64,000 nt of DNA from an uncultured Lachnospiraceae bacterium (GCA_910578885.1 CAJTSH010000010.1:1-64000), one strand, 5' to 3'; shown: positions 16,200-25,146, numbered from the stretch's first letter. Translations and numbers: made by a program. Notes: generated by a model from the sequence alone, not told the origin.

Positions 16200-16219
16200 G
16201 CAGACAATGCTGAATGTAT

Positions 16220-16359
16220 AGGAAACGAATAAAATGCCTGCGTTTTATTCGTTTCCTGCGCCGGATTCACACCGCAAAGCGGTATATTTCCTATGTGAAT
16301 CCGTGCGCATCCTGCCGGAGGCATTATAGTAAACGCATTTATTTGATGCGTTTACTATA
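16220..16359. repeat. Cluster of three long hairpins (possible small mobile or REP-type element)
   Basis: Three inverted repeats lie end to end. AGGAAACGAATAAAA (16220-16234) pairs perfectly over 15 bp with 16243-16257. A compound stem 16258-16308 (GCGC and GGATTCACA pairing with TGTGAATCC and GCGC) encloses an inner CCGC/GCGG hairpin. TATAGTAAACGCAT (16325-16338) pairs over 14 bp with 16346-16359. There is no reading frame inside. Such clustered palindromes in an accessory region suggest a REP/MITE-like element or a strong structural RNA; which one cannot be decided here. Confidence 0.8.
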
Positions 16360-16366
16360 GTTACCA

Positions 16367-16621
16367 CTAAAACCTCTTAGCCAATATTGCCCTATCGGCA
16401 TCCGTAATTTTTAACACTGCCCTTGCCTGCTCTGCAGTCATTTTCATGGCTTCCATAAGATTCTTAATATGTTCAAATGAATTGTCAATTCTTTCTTTTT
16501 CCTTTTCCCTATCAATTCTTTCCTCCATCGCCTTGCACACTTGGCTCCGGTCTCCTTCCGTCTCCTTGAAATGTCTTACTGGCTCTGCAAGTTCCTGATA
16601 AAACATATCAACTTTTTTCAC
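16367..16621 (-). CDS. Small protein resembling the C-terminal tail of an Rpn/PD-(D/E)XK transposase-like protein
   Basis: An 84-residue frame starting at GTG without a ribosome binding site, with a stop just upstream in frame. The sequence (EPVRHFKETEGDRSQVCKAM, then a charged helix REKEKERID and a C-terminal three-helix region MTAEQARAVLKITDADR) looks like the tail of Lachnospiraceae Rpn/PD-(D/E)XK nuclease-type proteins. The nuclease domain is absent. Most likely a 5'-truncated remnant, possibly not translated. Its neighbours on both sides are Uma2 genes. Assignment by recognition only. Confidence 0.5.
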   Translation of the reverse strand: MKKVDMFYQELAEPVRHFKETEGDRSQVCKAMEERIDREKEKERIDNSFEHIKNLMEAMKMTAEQARAVLKITDADRAILAKRF

Positions 16622-16631
16622 TGAATAACTG

Positions 16632-17162
16632 CTACACTTTTATCCAAAACCCTTCATATATCCCAACCGGCACTTCCTCTCCAAACGGATATTCTTCCAT
16701 ATTATCACGTTCAAAGTCGTAAACCGTCACAATCTGCTTATCCGGGTCAACGACCCAATATTCCCGTACCCCTGCTGTGCGATATTTAAACAGCTTCTTA
16801 TAATAATCCATCTGTCTGCTGCCGGGAGAAACAATTTCAATAATCCAATCCGGCGCACCGTTACAGCCCTTGTCTGTAATTTTATCCTTATCGCAAATAA
16901 CGGATATATCCGGCTCAACATAATTTTTATCGTTTTCATTCAAAAATACAGCGAATGGAGCCGGAAAAACTTCGCATTCACCATTGTTATTTCGAATATA
17001 TAAATTTATTTCCGTACTAATAAAATTCAGCAATCTTTGATGCTTTGTACTTGGCGGAGCCATATAGTAAATCTGTCCGTCAATCAGCTCCGCACGTTCT
17101 CCGTCCGGCAAATCATAAATATCTTTTATTGTATAACTCTCTTCCTTCCGCACTGCATCCAT
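16632..17162 (-). CDS. Uma2-family PD-(D/E)XK nuclease-like protein
   Basis: Second Uma2 (DUF820) protein, about 176 residues from the ATG at 17162, which follows AAAGGGGG; in-frame ATGs at 17189 and 17216 are alternatives with weaker sites. It carries the N-terminal YTIKDIYDLPDGERAELIDG typical of the family, the substrate-loop YMAPPSTKHQRL, the metal-site VEPDISVICDKDK, and the catalytic DWIIEIVSPGSRQMDYYKK with VREYWVVDPDKQ. All expected core residues are there, so it is probably a folded protein. Cellular role unknown. It is only distantly similar to the neighbour at 15552-16199. Confidence 0.88.
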   Translation of the reverse strand: MDAVRKEESYTIKDIYDLPDGERAELIDGQIYYMAPPSTKHQRLLNFISTEINLYIRNNNGECEVFPAPFAVFLNENDKNYVEPDISVICDKDKITDKGCNGAPDWIIEIVSPGSRQMDYYKKLFKYRTAGVREYWVVDPDKQIVTVYDFERDNMEEYPFGEEVPVGIYEGFWIKV

Positions 17163-17223
17163 ATTGTCATGCCCCCTTTCTTTCTTCATTATAAATAATA
17201 TTTCCTTGCATTTCAAGCACTCG

Positions 17224-17871
17224 TCACTTGCACATATACCGATATTTCCCCACCTGATACCGCAGCGTCTCCCTCACACGCCCAAGCTCTTTCCTCGTAT
17301 ACAGCTTTTCCTTCCCGTCCTCCACCTGATACGCTTCCTCCAGTTCGGCAGTCAAATCATCTAAATCACCCGCTTTTAAATCAAACCGCAGGAAATCTCC
17401 AAACAGTTCCTCCGCCGCATCCATCTGCTCATCAAAATCCCTTGAAAAAGGTTTCGACGCAATCTGCTTTCTGCATTCTTCAAATCCCCATTCAATCGGA
17501 TAGGCATCTCTCGTATCGGAAAAGATAGAAAGTCCCATATCATAGAACGGACACAGCCGGTATGATTTCTTATCCACATGATAAAGAAGTGCGATATTAT
17601 TCGTATGCCGGTCTTCATTCAAAAAGAATGCATCCATTTCCAGCATCTTCGTCAGATATTCCCTAAATCCGTCTATTCCCGTAATGTTCTCCACCAACTC
17701 CACCGTATACAGTATGCGCTGCTTGACATCTGAAATCCGTGACAATTCCTTCGCAAGTCCGAATCCAGTGCAGGTTCTCGCAAGCCGTTCTAAAGATACA
17801 AGTTCCTCCTTCTCCTGCTTAAAATTCCTGCTGCGGCAGCCCCTGTAACGTTTTCCCCGATAAGAAATCAA
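17224..17871 (-). CDS. HipA-like kinase, N-terminally shortened
   Basis: A 215-residue frame with the C-terminal part of a HipA/CtkA-type Ser/Thr kinase. The catalytic segment is DAFFLNEDRHTNNIALLY (NEDRHTNN at 85-92) and the metal-binding loop is CPFYDMG (Asp111). The expected N-terminal lobe with its ATP-binding loop is missing. Translation would have to begin at TTG (17871). Just upstream, in another frame, an ATG opens MWTVEIEKEYVITV and stops, which looks like the original N-terminus cut off by an internal deletion. The gene follows an HTH gene, as in hipBA-like toxin-antitoxin pairs. As it stands it is probably non-functional. Confidence 0.7.
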   Translation of the reverse strand: MISYRGKRYRGCRSRNFKQEKEELVSLERLARTCTGFGLAKELSRISDVKQRILYTVELVENITGIDGFREYLTKMLEMDAFFLNEDRHTNNIALLYHVDKKSYRLCPFYDMGLSIFSDTRDAYPIEWGFEECRKQIASKPFSRDFDEQMDAAEELFGDFLRFDLKAGDLDDLTAELEEAYQVEDGKEKLYTRKELGRVRETLRYQVGKYRYMCK

Positions 17872-17899
17872 ACTGTGATGACATACTCCTTCTCAATCT

Positions 17900-18466
17900 C
17901 TACTGTCCACATATGTCTGCCTCCGGTCTGAAATAAGTGAATTTCATCCACTGAAAATCCTCTGCCATTCTCCCTTTGGTCTTCTCCACAATCGCCAGTG
18001 GATCATAAAAATCCAATCCAATATCATCTAAAATCATCCGAAGTCCATCTCTTGTCCTTGGGAAACAGCGACTCTCTAAGAACTCCTCAAAATCCTCCCA
18101 TGTAGGCTTCGCCTTGATGCCGAAAGCGCGGTGAATCATCTCATCCGTTTCATTCTCAATCGCAATCCTTTTTTCCCGAAAATTCACCAAGATTACAGTA
18201 CAGCATTCCTCTTCACACATGAAATCAATCCGCATGTTATAATCCATTACATTTACTGCTTGAAATCTTTGGTTCAGCTTCGCCCACTGGCGGATTATCT
18301 GACAGACCATTTCCGTCTCTGTCGTTTTCTGATTCAGATACCTCGACAATGCCTGTCTGGATATACCGTATTCCTTCGCAAGAGCGGTGATTGTCTCACC
18401 ATTTTCATGGCAGGTACGAATCTTCTCTATCTCTGCCGCCAAAAGCTTTGGTTTTCTTCCCCCCAT
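17900..18466 (-). CDS. HTH protein, putative antitoxin partner of the HipA-like kinase
   Basis: Starts with GGRKPKLLAAEIEKI and an HTH of the resolvase/Hin type (ITALAKEYGISRQALSRYL), followed by about 140 residues without a recognised fold, ending in FTYFRPEADICGQ. About 188 residues from the ATG at 18466; the reading frame is open to 18496 (MGRGGCCWAAMGG...). Position directly ahead of the HipA-like kinase suggests DNA-binding autoregulation and neutralisation of the kinase, by analogy with HipB. A run of 13 G on the coding strand (18498-18510) precedes the frame. With 12 G, an upstream ATG at 18518 would join it in frame. Confidence 0.7.
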   Translation of the reverse strand: MGGRKPKLLAAEIEKIRTCHENGETITALAKEYGISRQALSRYLNQKTTETEMVCQIIRQWAKLNQRFQAVNVMDYNMRIDFMCEEECCTVILVNFREKRIAIENETDEMIHRAFGIKAKPTWEDFEEFLESRCFPRTRDGLRMILDDIGLDFYDPLAIVEKTKGRMAEDFQWMKFTYFRPEADICGQ

Positions 18467-18497
18467 GGCTGCCCAACAGCAACCTCCCCGTCCCATG

Positions 18498-18510
18498 CCC
18501 CCCCCCCCCC
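18498..18510 (-). repeat. Homopolymer of 13 G at the 5' end of the HTH gene
   Basis: Thirteen consecutive C on the plus strand (G on the coding strand). Such tracts are prone to slipped-strand mispairing. The ATG at 18518, with an AGGGAAG-like site at 18523-18529, is out of frame with the HTH gene at 13 G but in frame at 12 or 15. The length may also be a sequencing artefact. Confidence 0.9.
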
Positions 18511-18644
18511 GCGTTCATTTATCTTCCCTATTACGTACACTTCCTCACAAAAATGCGTAGTTGCTTTTTCTTTGTTATCTCCATTTTATCTATGAATATG
18601 CACACTGTCAATTTTTTAATTTGTTTACATCATTTACACAAAAT

Positions 18645-18675
18645 GGTATAAAGAGCTAAATTAACTCCTTATACC
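18645..18675 (-). terminator. Terminator downstream of gltD
   Basis: GGTATAAGGAG and CTCTTTATACC pair on the minus strand (18645-18655 with 18665-18675, one G-U pair) around a nine-base loop, followed by ATTTTGTG. It lies 43 bases after the gltD stop. The U tract is short. Confidence 0.6.
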
Positions 18676-18717
18676 ATCCTATGTTACATTCTAAATTTTC
18701 ACAAATCCATTCAGAGC

Positions 18718-20211
18718 CTACTGCACGCTCAGATAAGAATATCCCATCAGACTCTCATCCACTTCTCTTGCAGCTTCCCTGCCTTCCCTGATTGCCCAGA
18801 CAACCAACGACTGTCCTCTGTGCATATCTCCGGCAGTAAATACATTCGGAACGCTGGTCTTATAGCTTCCCTCTTCCGTTGCCACATTGGTTCTCGCATT
18901 CATTGCAAGGGAAAAAGCATCGGAAACATATTTCTCCGTTCCAAGGAAACCGGCTGCAATCAAGACTAAGTCCGCATCCATCTTCTCTTCGCTTCCCGGA
19001 ACCTCCGCCATCTGCATCCGTCCGGTTGCCTCGTCCTTCTTACTCTCTAACTTCACGACTTTCAGCCCGTTCAGGTTACCGTTCTTATCCTTTAAAAATT
19101 CCTTCACCGTCGTCTGGTAAATCCTCGGATCATGCCCGAATACGGCAATCGCCTCCTCCTGACCGTAGTCCGTCTTGCAGACCTTCGGCCATTCCGGCCA
19201 CGGGTTACCCTCCGTGCGGGAATCCGGCGCCTTCGGCATCATCTCAAGCTGCGTCACCGAAGCCGCGCCTTGACGAATGCAAGTTCCCACACAGTCATTG
19301 CCGGTATCGCCACCGCCGATAATTACGACTTTCTTTCCCTTCGCAGAAATGTATTTCTTATCCTTTAAATCGGAATCTAAAAGGCTCTTCGTAGTCGCCG
19401 CCAGAAAATCCACCGCAAAATAGATGCCCTTCGCATCCCTGCCCGGCGCTTTGATATCCCTCGGATTTTTTGCACCGCATGCGAGGACAATGCGGTCATA
19501 CTCCTTTAAAAGCTTGGCAGGTTTAATATCCTTTCCGACATTTACATTTGTGATAAATTCTACGCCTTCCTCTTTCATAATATCAACCTTGCGGTCAATG
19601 ACCCATTTCTCCAGCTTCATATTTGGAATCCCATACATCAGAAGTCCCCCCACACGGTCATCTCTCTCGTATACGGTCACGGAATGCCCTCTCTTATTCA
19701 ACTGGTCTGCCGCCGCAAGCCCTGCAGGTCCAGAACCGATCACTGCAACCTTTTTCCCGGTGCGCACTCTCGGCGGTTTTGCGTCCGCATAGCCCTTTTC
19801 GTAAGCATTTTCAATGATTCCATGCTCGTTTTCCTTACAAGTGACCGGATCCTCCCAGTGCCCGCAGGTACACGCCGCCTCGCAGAGCGCCGGGCATACC
19901 CTTGAAGTAAATTCCGGAAAATTATTTGTCTTCGTCAGACGATTGTAAGCCTGCTCCCAGTTCCCTGTGTACACAAGGTCATTCCATTCCGGAACCAGAT
20001 TGTGCAGCGGACATCCGCTGGTCATGCCCATGATATCCATTCCCGCCTGACAGAACGGGACGCCGCAGTTCATACATCTTGCAGCCTGCGTCTGCTGCTT
20101 TTCCTTCGAGAGAGGGGTATGGAACTCGTTATAGTTCTTAATACGCTCCTTAGGCGCCGTCGCTTTCGCATTCTCTCTGTCATACTCCATAAATCCTGTT
20201 GGTTTTCCCAT
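18718..20211 (-). CDS. gltD: Glutamate synthase (NADPH) small subunit
   Basis: Flavoprotein subunit that takes electrons from NADPH and passes them through FAD and iron-sulfur clusters to GltB for glutamate synthesis from glutamine and 2-oxoglutarate. The 497 residues show the N-terminal cysteine set for the 4Fe-4S clusters (Cys46, 49, 54, 67 and Cys106, 110, 114, 116), the FAD-binding GSGPAG at 159-164, and the NADPH-binding GGGDTGNDCVGT near residue 300. It lies 14 bases after gltB, forming a gltB-gltD operon. Alternative members of this fold (e.g. dihydropyrimidine dehydrogenase-like) are ruled out by the partner. Confidence 0.97.
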   Translation of the reverse strand: MGKPTGFMEYDRENAKATAPKERIKNYNEFHTPLSKEKQQTQAARCMNCGVPFCQAGMDIMGMTSGCPLHNLVPEWNDLVYTGNWEQAYNRLTKTNNFPEFTSRVCPALCEAACTCGHWEDPVTCKENEHGIIENAYEKGYADAKPPRVRTGKKVAVIGSGPAGLAAADQLNKRGHSVTVYERDDRVGGLLMYGIPNMKLEKWVIDRKVDIMKEEGVEFITNVNVGKDIKPAKLLKEYDRIVLACGAKNPRDIKAPGRDAKGIYFAVDFLAATTKSLLDSDLKDKKYISAKGKKVVIIGGGDTGNDCVGTCIRQGAASVTQLEMMPKAPDSRTEGNPWPEWPKVCKTDYGQEEAIAVFGHDPRIYQTTVKEFLKDKNGNLNGLKVVKLESKKDEATGRMQMAEVPGSEEKMDADLVLIAAGFLGTEKYVSDAFSLAMNARTNVATEEGSYKTSVPNVFTAGDMHRGQSLVVWAIREGREAAREVDESLMGYSYLSVQ

Positions 20212-20225
20212 CTTGCGTCCCCTCC

Positions 20226-23200
20226 TTAACCTCTTGTATTTGCATAAAATGCTTCAATCTGCGCCTGCTCGGAAGAAAGCCCCTTCTCTTCCATCTGGAC
20301 GATAGCCATCAGCATACGGTTATAATCGTATGGCAGCACCTTTTTAAATTTCGGTAAATATTTGCTGAAATTATCCAAAACTTCCTTACCCTTCTCGGAA
20401 TTTGTAAGCGCCACATGCTCTTTTATCATATTCTTCAATTCCATAACGTCATATTTATTGGATACTTCTTCGGAAAATACCATCTCTTTGTTCATCCTGG
20501 TATACAAATCATTGTCCTCATCCAATACATATGCAATACCGCCGCTCATGCCCGCTGCAAAGTTCTTCCCGGTCTTGCCGAGCACGACTACGCGTCCGCC
20601 GGTCATATACTCACAGCCGTGGTCGCCGACGCCCTCGACAACCGCCAGCGCACCGGAGTTACGCACGCAGAACCGTTCCCCTGCGACGCCGTTGATAAAC
20701 GCTTTTCCGCTGGTCGCACCGTAAAGAGCAACATTGCCAATAATAATATTTTCATCCTTCTTAAATTTCACACCTGTCGGCGGATATACCACCAGCTTAC
20801 CGCCGGATAAACCTTTTCCGAAGTAGTCGTTGCTGTCGCCGACCAATTCCAGTGTCAGTCCCTTCGGAATGAAGGCGCCAAAGCTCTGTCCTCCTGCACC
20901 GGTACACTTTACGACAAAAGTATCCTCTTCCAAGCCGTCCTCATAACGTCTTGTAATTTCGGAACCGAAAATCGTACCGAAGGAACGGTCAATATTCGTC
21001 ACTTCCACATCAATACTTCTCTTCTGTCTGCTTTCCAATGCACTCTTTAACTGTTTCAGCAGCACCGTAATGTCCTTCGTCTTTTCCAGCTCAAAGTCAT
21101 AGATATGCTTCGGATCGAAGGTCACTTTCTCCTTTGGTCCCGCAAATGGATTGTCCAGAATTCTGGACAAATCCAGTTCGTTTTCCCTTCCGCAAAGGTC
21201 TGCCCTTGTCTTAAGCAAATCACTTCTTCCTACCATTTCATCTAATGTACGGCAGCCCAGTGCAGCCATATATTCTCTCAACTCTTCCGCAATAAAGCGC
21301 ATGAAATTCTCCACATATTCTGGCTTGCCGGCAAAACGTTTGCGAAGCTCAGGATTTTGTGTGGCAATTCCTGCCGGACAAGTATCTAGGTTGCAGACAC
21401 GCATCATCACACAGCCTAAAGTTACAAGCGGAGCTGTAGCAAATCCGAACTCCTCTGCGCCAAGCAGCGCTGCGATTGCCACATCACGGCCGCTCATCAG
21501 CTTGCCGTCCGTCTCAATGCGGACCTTATTGCGGAGTCCGTTTAAGATTAAGGTCTGATGTGTTTCAGCAAGCCCAAGTTCCCACGGCAGTCCCGCATTG
21601 TGGATCGAGCTTGCAGGAGCCGCTCCGGTTCCTCCGTCATATCCGGAAATCAGAACAACCTGCGCGCCCGCCTTTGCAACACCCGCCGCGACCGTTCCGA
21701 CGCCGGCTTCCGATACCAGCTTGACTGTAATTCTCGCTTCCCGGTTCGCATTCTTCAAATCGTAAATCAGCTGCTCCAAATCCTCAATTGAATAGATATC
21801 GTGGTGCGGCGGCGGAGAAATCAAGGATACGCCCGGTGTGGACAATCTTGTCTTTGCAATCCAAGGATACACCTTCTTGCCCGGCAGATGTCCGCCCTCG
21901 CCCGGCTTTGCCCCCTGTGCCATCTTGATCTGAATCTCTTCTGCACTGACTAGATAACGGCTGGTAACGCCAAACCGCCCGCTTGCCACCTGCTTGATGG
22001 CAGAGCAGCGGTTGACAGCACTGTTTTTGCTCGCAATACGCTCCGGATCCTCTCCGCCCTCGCCGGAATTGGATTTACCATGAAGCCGATTCATCGCAAT
22101 CGCCAACGTCTCATGCGCTTCCTCTGAAATGGAGCCGTAGGACATAGCGCCCGTCTTAAATCTTGTAACAATTGAATCCACGCTCTCTACTTCATCAATA
22201 GAAATCCCCTTCTTCGGATAGTTGAAATCCATAAGTCCCCGGATACATCCGTCCTTCTCTTCCTGATTGACCAGCTTCGTATACTCTTTAAAGAGCTTGT
22301 AATCGCCGCGCTTCGTCGCTTCCTGAAGCAGATGGATGGTTGCCGGATTGTATAGATGCGCATCTGCACCGCTTCTCATCTTATGGCGCCCTCTGCTGTC
22401 TAGGGTAAGATCCGTTTCAAGCCCTAACGGATCGTATGCGGCAGAGTGAAGCTCGTTGACGTCCTCTGCGATATCTTTTAATGTAATGCCGCCGATACGG
22501 CTGACCGTATTCGTGAAATATTTATCAATTACTGCGGAATCAATTCCGATTGCCTCAAAAATCTTCGATCCCTGATAAGACTGAATCGTGGAAATTCCCA
22601 TCTTGGAAGCAATCTTTACAATTCCCATGATTATCGCATGGTTGTAATCGTCAATCGCTGCATAATAATCCTTATCCAGCATATGCTCATCCACTAACTG
22701 CTTTACCGTATCCTGTGCCAGATATGGGTTGATTGCACAGGCTCCGTAACCAAGCAATGTTGCAAAATGATGTACCTCCCTCGGCTCGCCGGATTCCAAA
22801 ATCATCGCAACGGCAGTACGCTTCTTAGTCTTGACCAGATGCTGCTGTAAGCCGGAAACCGCTAACAGTGACGGAATCGGCACATGGTTCTCATCCACGC
22901 CTCTGTCGGAAAGAATCAGTATATTTGCGCCGTCCCGGTATGCCCTGTCCGCTTCCACAAACAGATGATCCAACGCCTTCTCAAGGCTGGTATTTTTGTA
23001 ATAAATAATCGGAAGTACCACTACCTTAAAGCCGTCTACCTTCATGGACTTAATTTTCATCAAATCCGTATTGGTCAGAATCGGGTTATTGACTTTTAGC
23101 ACCTGACAGTTAATTGCCTTTTCCTCTAACAGGTTTCCGTCCTCTCCGATGTATACCGTGGTCGAGGTTACGATTTTCTCCCGAATCGAATCAATCGGCG

Positions 23201-24779
23201 GGTTCGTTACCTGTGCAAATAATTGTTTGAAATAGTTGAACAACGGCTGATGGTCATTTGCAAGTGCGGCAAGCGGCGTGTCAATACCCATAGCGGATGT
23301 TCCCTCTCCGCCGTTTTTCGCCATCGGGAGAATCGCTTCCCGCATGGACTCATAGGTATAGCCAAATGCCTTCTGCATCTTCTGAAGCTCTTCACGGTTA
23401 TACACCGGCACTCTCTCATTTGGAATCTTTAATTCTTCCAGCTTGATTAAGTTGCGGTCCAGCCATTCACCGTAAGGCTGTTTATTCGCATATTTCTCCT
23501 TTAATTCGTCATCATCAATGACTCGTCCCTGCTTCGTATCCACCAAAAGCATCTTTCCGGGTCTCAGACGTTCTTTTGCCACAATCTTCGTTGGATTAAT
23601 ATCCAGCACGCCGACCTCGGAGGAAAGAATCAGATAATCGTCCTCTGTAATATAGTAACGGGAAGGACGCAGACCGTTCCGGTCAAGCACCGCGCCCATC
23701 ATATCGCCATCGGAGAACAGGATGGACGCCGGTCCGTCCCAAGGCTCCATCATTGTCGCATAATACTGATAGAAGTCCTTCTTCTTCTGGGACATCACAT
23801 GGTTATTCGCCCACGGCTCCGGTATCATAATCATGACCGCAAGCGGGAGCTCCATGCCGCTCATCACAAGGAATTCCAGCGTATTATCAAGCATGGCGGA
23901 ATCCGAACCCTCACTGTTGATTACCGGAAGCACCTTCTGGAGCTCTCCCTTCAAATGTTCGGATTCCATTGTCTCCTCTCTTGCCAGCATCTTATCCGCA
24001 TTTCCCTTAATCGTGTTAATCTCTCCATTATGCACGATAAAACGGTTCGGATGCGCTCTCTCCCAGCTCGGGTTCGTATTCGTCGAGAAACGGGAATGAA
24101 CTGTCGCAATCGCAGACTCATAATCTTTATCCTGCAAATCTGCAAAAAACAGACGAAGCTGCTCCACTAAGAACATACCCTTATATACGATAGTTCTGCT
24201 GGATAACGATACCACATAGGTATCGTCATTCGACTGCTCAAACACACGCCGCGCCACGTATAATTTACGATCAAAGGCAAGTCCCTTCTCCACATTCGCA
24301 GGACGCTTTACAAAGCCCTGCATGATACACGGCATACAGTCCACCGCTTTCTGCCCCAGCTTCGTAGGGTCTGTCGGAACCTCTCTCCATCCCAGAAATT
24401 CCATGCCCTCTTTCCTTACGATAACTTCAAACATCTTCTTCGCCTGATTTCGCTTTAACTCATCCTGTGGAAAGAAGAACATGCCGATTCCGTAATCCCG
24501 CTCCTCTCCAAGCGCAATCCCAAGCGGTCTCACTGCCTTCTGGAAAAACTTGTGGGAAATCTGTAAAAGAATCCCCACACCGTCTCCGGTCTTGCCTTCT
24601 GCGTCCTTTCCGGCTCTGTGCTTTAGGTTCTCAACAATCTTAAGCGCATTCGCCACTGTATCATGGGTCTTAATTCCCTTGATATTTACAACTGCTCCGA
24701 TACCGCAGTTATCATGCTCGAACTGCGGGTCATACATTCCGACTGAAACTGCATTGCTCTCATTCCACTGTTCTCTCAT
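20226..24779 (-). CDS. gltB: Glutamate synthase large subunit
   Basis: Full-length (1,517 residues) GOGAT large chain. An N-terminal glutaminase domain has a catalytic cysteine at residue 25 in HDNCGIGAV; the preceding 24 residues are the propeptide normally removed to free this Cys. The central domain and FMN barrel follow, with GEGGEDPERI, KPGEGGHLPGKKV and SGYDGGTGAAP. The 3Fe-4S cysteines lie in CVMMRVCNLDTCPAGIATQ. The C-terminal beta-helix has the repetitive GALYGATSGKAF-type pattern (here NVALYGATSGKAF). It is first in the operon with gltD. A promoter with TTAACA and TATATA lies about 100 bases upstream. Confidence 0.98.
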   Translation of the reverse strand: MREQWNESNAVSVGMYDPQFEHDNCGIGAVVNIKGIKTHDTVANALKIVENLKHRAGKDAEGKTGDGVGILLQISHKFFQKAVRPLGIALGEERDYGIGMFFFPQDELKRNQAKKMFEVIVRKEGMEFLGWREVPTDPTKLGQKAVDCMPCIMQGFVKRPANVEKGLAFDRKLYVARRVFEQSNDDTYVVSLSSRTIVYKGMFLVEQLRLFFADLQDKDYESAIATVHSRFSTNTNPSWERAHPNRFIVHNGEINTIKGNADKMLAREETMESEHLKGELQKVLPVINSEGSDSAMLDNTLEFLVMSGMELPLAVMIMIPEPWANNHVMSQKKKDFYQYYATMMEPWDGPASILFSDGDMMGAVLDRNGLRPSRYYITEDDYLILSSEVGVLDINPTKIVAKERLRPGKMLLVDTKQGRVIDDDELKEKYANKQPYGEWLDRNLIKLEELKIPNERVPVYNREELQKMQKAFGYTYESMREAILPMAKNGGEGTSAMGIDTPLAALANDHQPLFNYFKQLFAQVTNPPIDSIREKIVTSTTVYIGEDGNLLEEKAINCQVLKVNNPILTNTDLMKIKSMKVDGFKVVVLPIIYYKNTSLEKALDHLFVEADRAYRDGANILILSDRGVDENHVPIPSLLAVSGLQQHLVKTKKRTAVAMILESGEPREVHHFATLLGYGACAINPYLAQDTVKQLVDEHMLDKDYYAAIDDYNHAIIMGIVKIASKMGISTIQSYQGSKIFEAIGIDSAVIDKYFTNTVSRIGGITLKDIAEDVNELHSAAYDPLGLETDLTLDSRGRHKMRSGADAHLYNPATIHLLQEATKRGDYKLFKEYTKLVNQEEKDGCIRGLMDFNYPKKGISIDEVESVDSIVTRFKTGAMSYGSISEEAHETLAIAMNRLHGKSNSGEGGEDPERIASKNSAVNRCSAIKQVASGRFGVTSRYLVSAEEIQIKMAQGAKPGEGGHLPGKKVYPWIAKTRLSTPGVSLISPPPHHDIYSIEDLEQLIYDLKNANREARITVKLVSEAGVGTVAAGVAKAGAQVVLISGYDGGTGAAPASSIHNAGLPWELGLAETHQTLILNGLRNKVRIETDGKLMSGRDVAIAALLGAEEFGFATAPLVTLGCVMMRVCNLDTCPAGIATQNPELRKRFAGKPEYVENFMRFIAEELREYMAALGCRTLDEMVGRSDLLKTRADLCGRENELDLSRILDNPFAGPKEKVTFDPKHIYDFELEKTKDITVLLKQLKSALESRQKRSIDVEVTNIDRSFGTIFGSEITRRYEDGLEEDTFVVKCTGAGGQSFGAFIPKGLTLELVGDSNDYFGKGLSGGKLVVYPPTGVKFKKDENIIIGNVALYGATSGKAFINGVAGERFCVRNSGALAVVEGVGDHGCEYMTGGRVVVLGKTGKNFAAGMSGGIAYVLDEDNDLYTRMNKEMVFSEEVSNKYDVMELKNMIKEHVALTNSEKGKEVLDNFSKYLPKFKKVLPYDYNRMLMAIVQMEEKGLSSEQAQIEAFYANTRG

Positions 24780-24881
24780 CGTCTCTTCCTCTCTGTTCGT
24801 TAATTCTGAAACTAATGATACTCCTATATTCGCAGTTTGTAAATAGCGTTTTTCTTATGAATCGTCTGATAATTAGATTAT

Positions 24882-24910
24882 TATATATTTTACACCATAT
24901 TTTCTGTTAA
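24882..24910 (-). promoter_or_regulatory. Likely promoter of gltB-gltD
   Basis: TTAACA (24905-24910) and TATATA (24882-24887) with a 17-base spacer on the minus strand, about 100 bases upstream of gltB. The surroundings are very AT-rich, so chance matches are possible. The rest of the 367-base gap 24780-25146 holds only the terminator at 25055-25086 and no recognisable riboswitch or gene. Confidence 0.55.
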
Positions 24911-25054
24911 TAAATATTTGTTTTCTTGTTGCAAGTGCTTATACAAGACAATTTTCATCCGATTATTAAAAATATTTTTAAAATTTTCCTATCGGTTTTT
25001 CGTTCTATTTTATTTATTTTCAAATTGTGTATTCAATTTCCAGTTTTTTTTGAC

Positions 25055-25086
25055 AGAAAAAAGACTTCCCGATTTCTCGGAAAGTC
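25055..25086 (-). terminator. Intrinsic terminator of the lipoprotein/amidase transcript
   Basis: Ten-base-pair stem GACTTTCCGA/TCGGGAAGTC (25077-25086 with 25063-25072, one G-U pair, loop GAAA), followed on the minus strand by TTTTTTCTG. It is a classical intrinsic terminator about 60 bases past the lipoprotein stop. Confidence 0.9.
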
Positions 25087-25146
25087 CCTTTTAAATAGCG
25101 TCAATATTCAAGCTGGCTGCGTCAAACCGCAGAAACATGGCCGCCT

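Noticed and set aside
24780..25146. Long AT-rich gap upstream of gltB searched for a riboswitch or small RNA.
   Set aside because: Only a promoter match and the neighbouring terminator were found; no conserved riboswitch core is visible.
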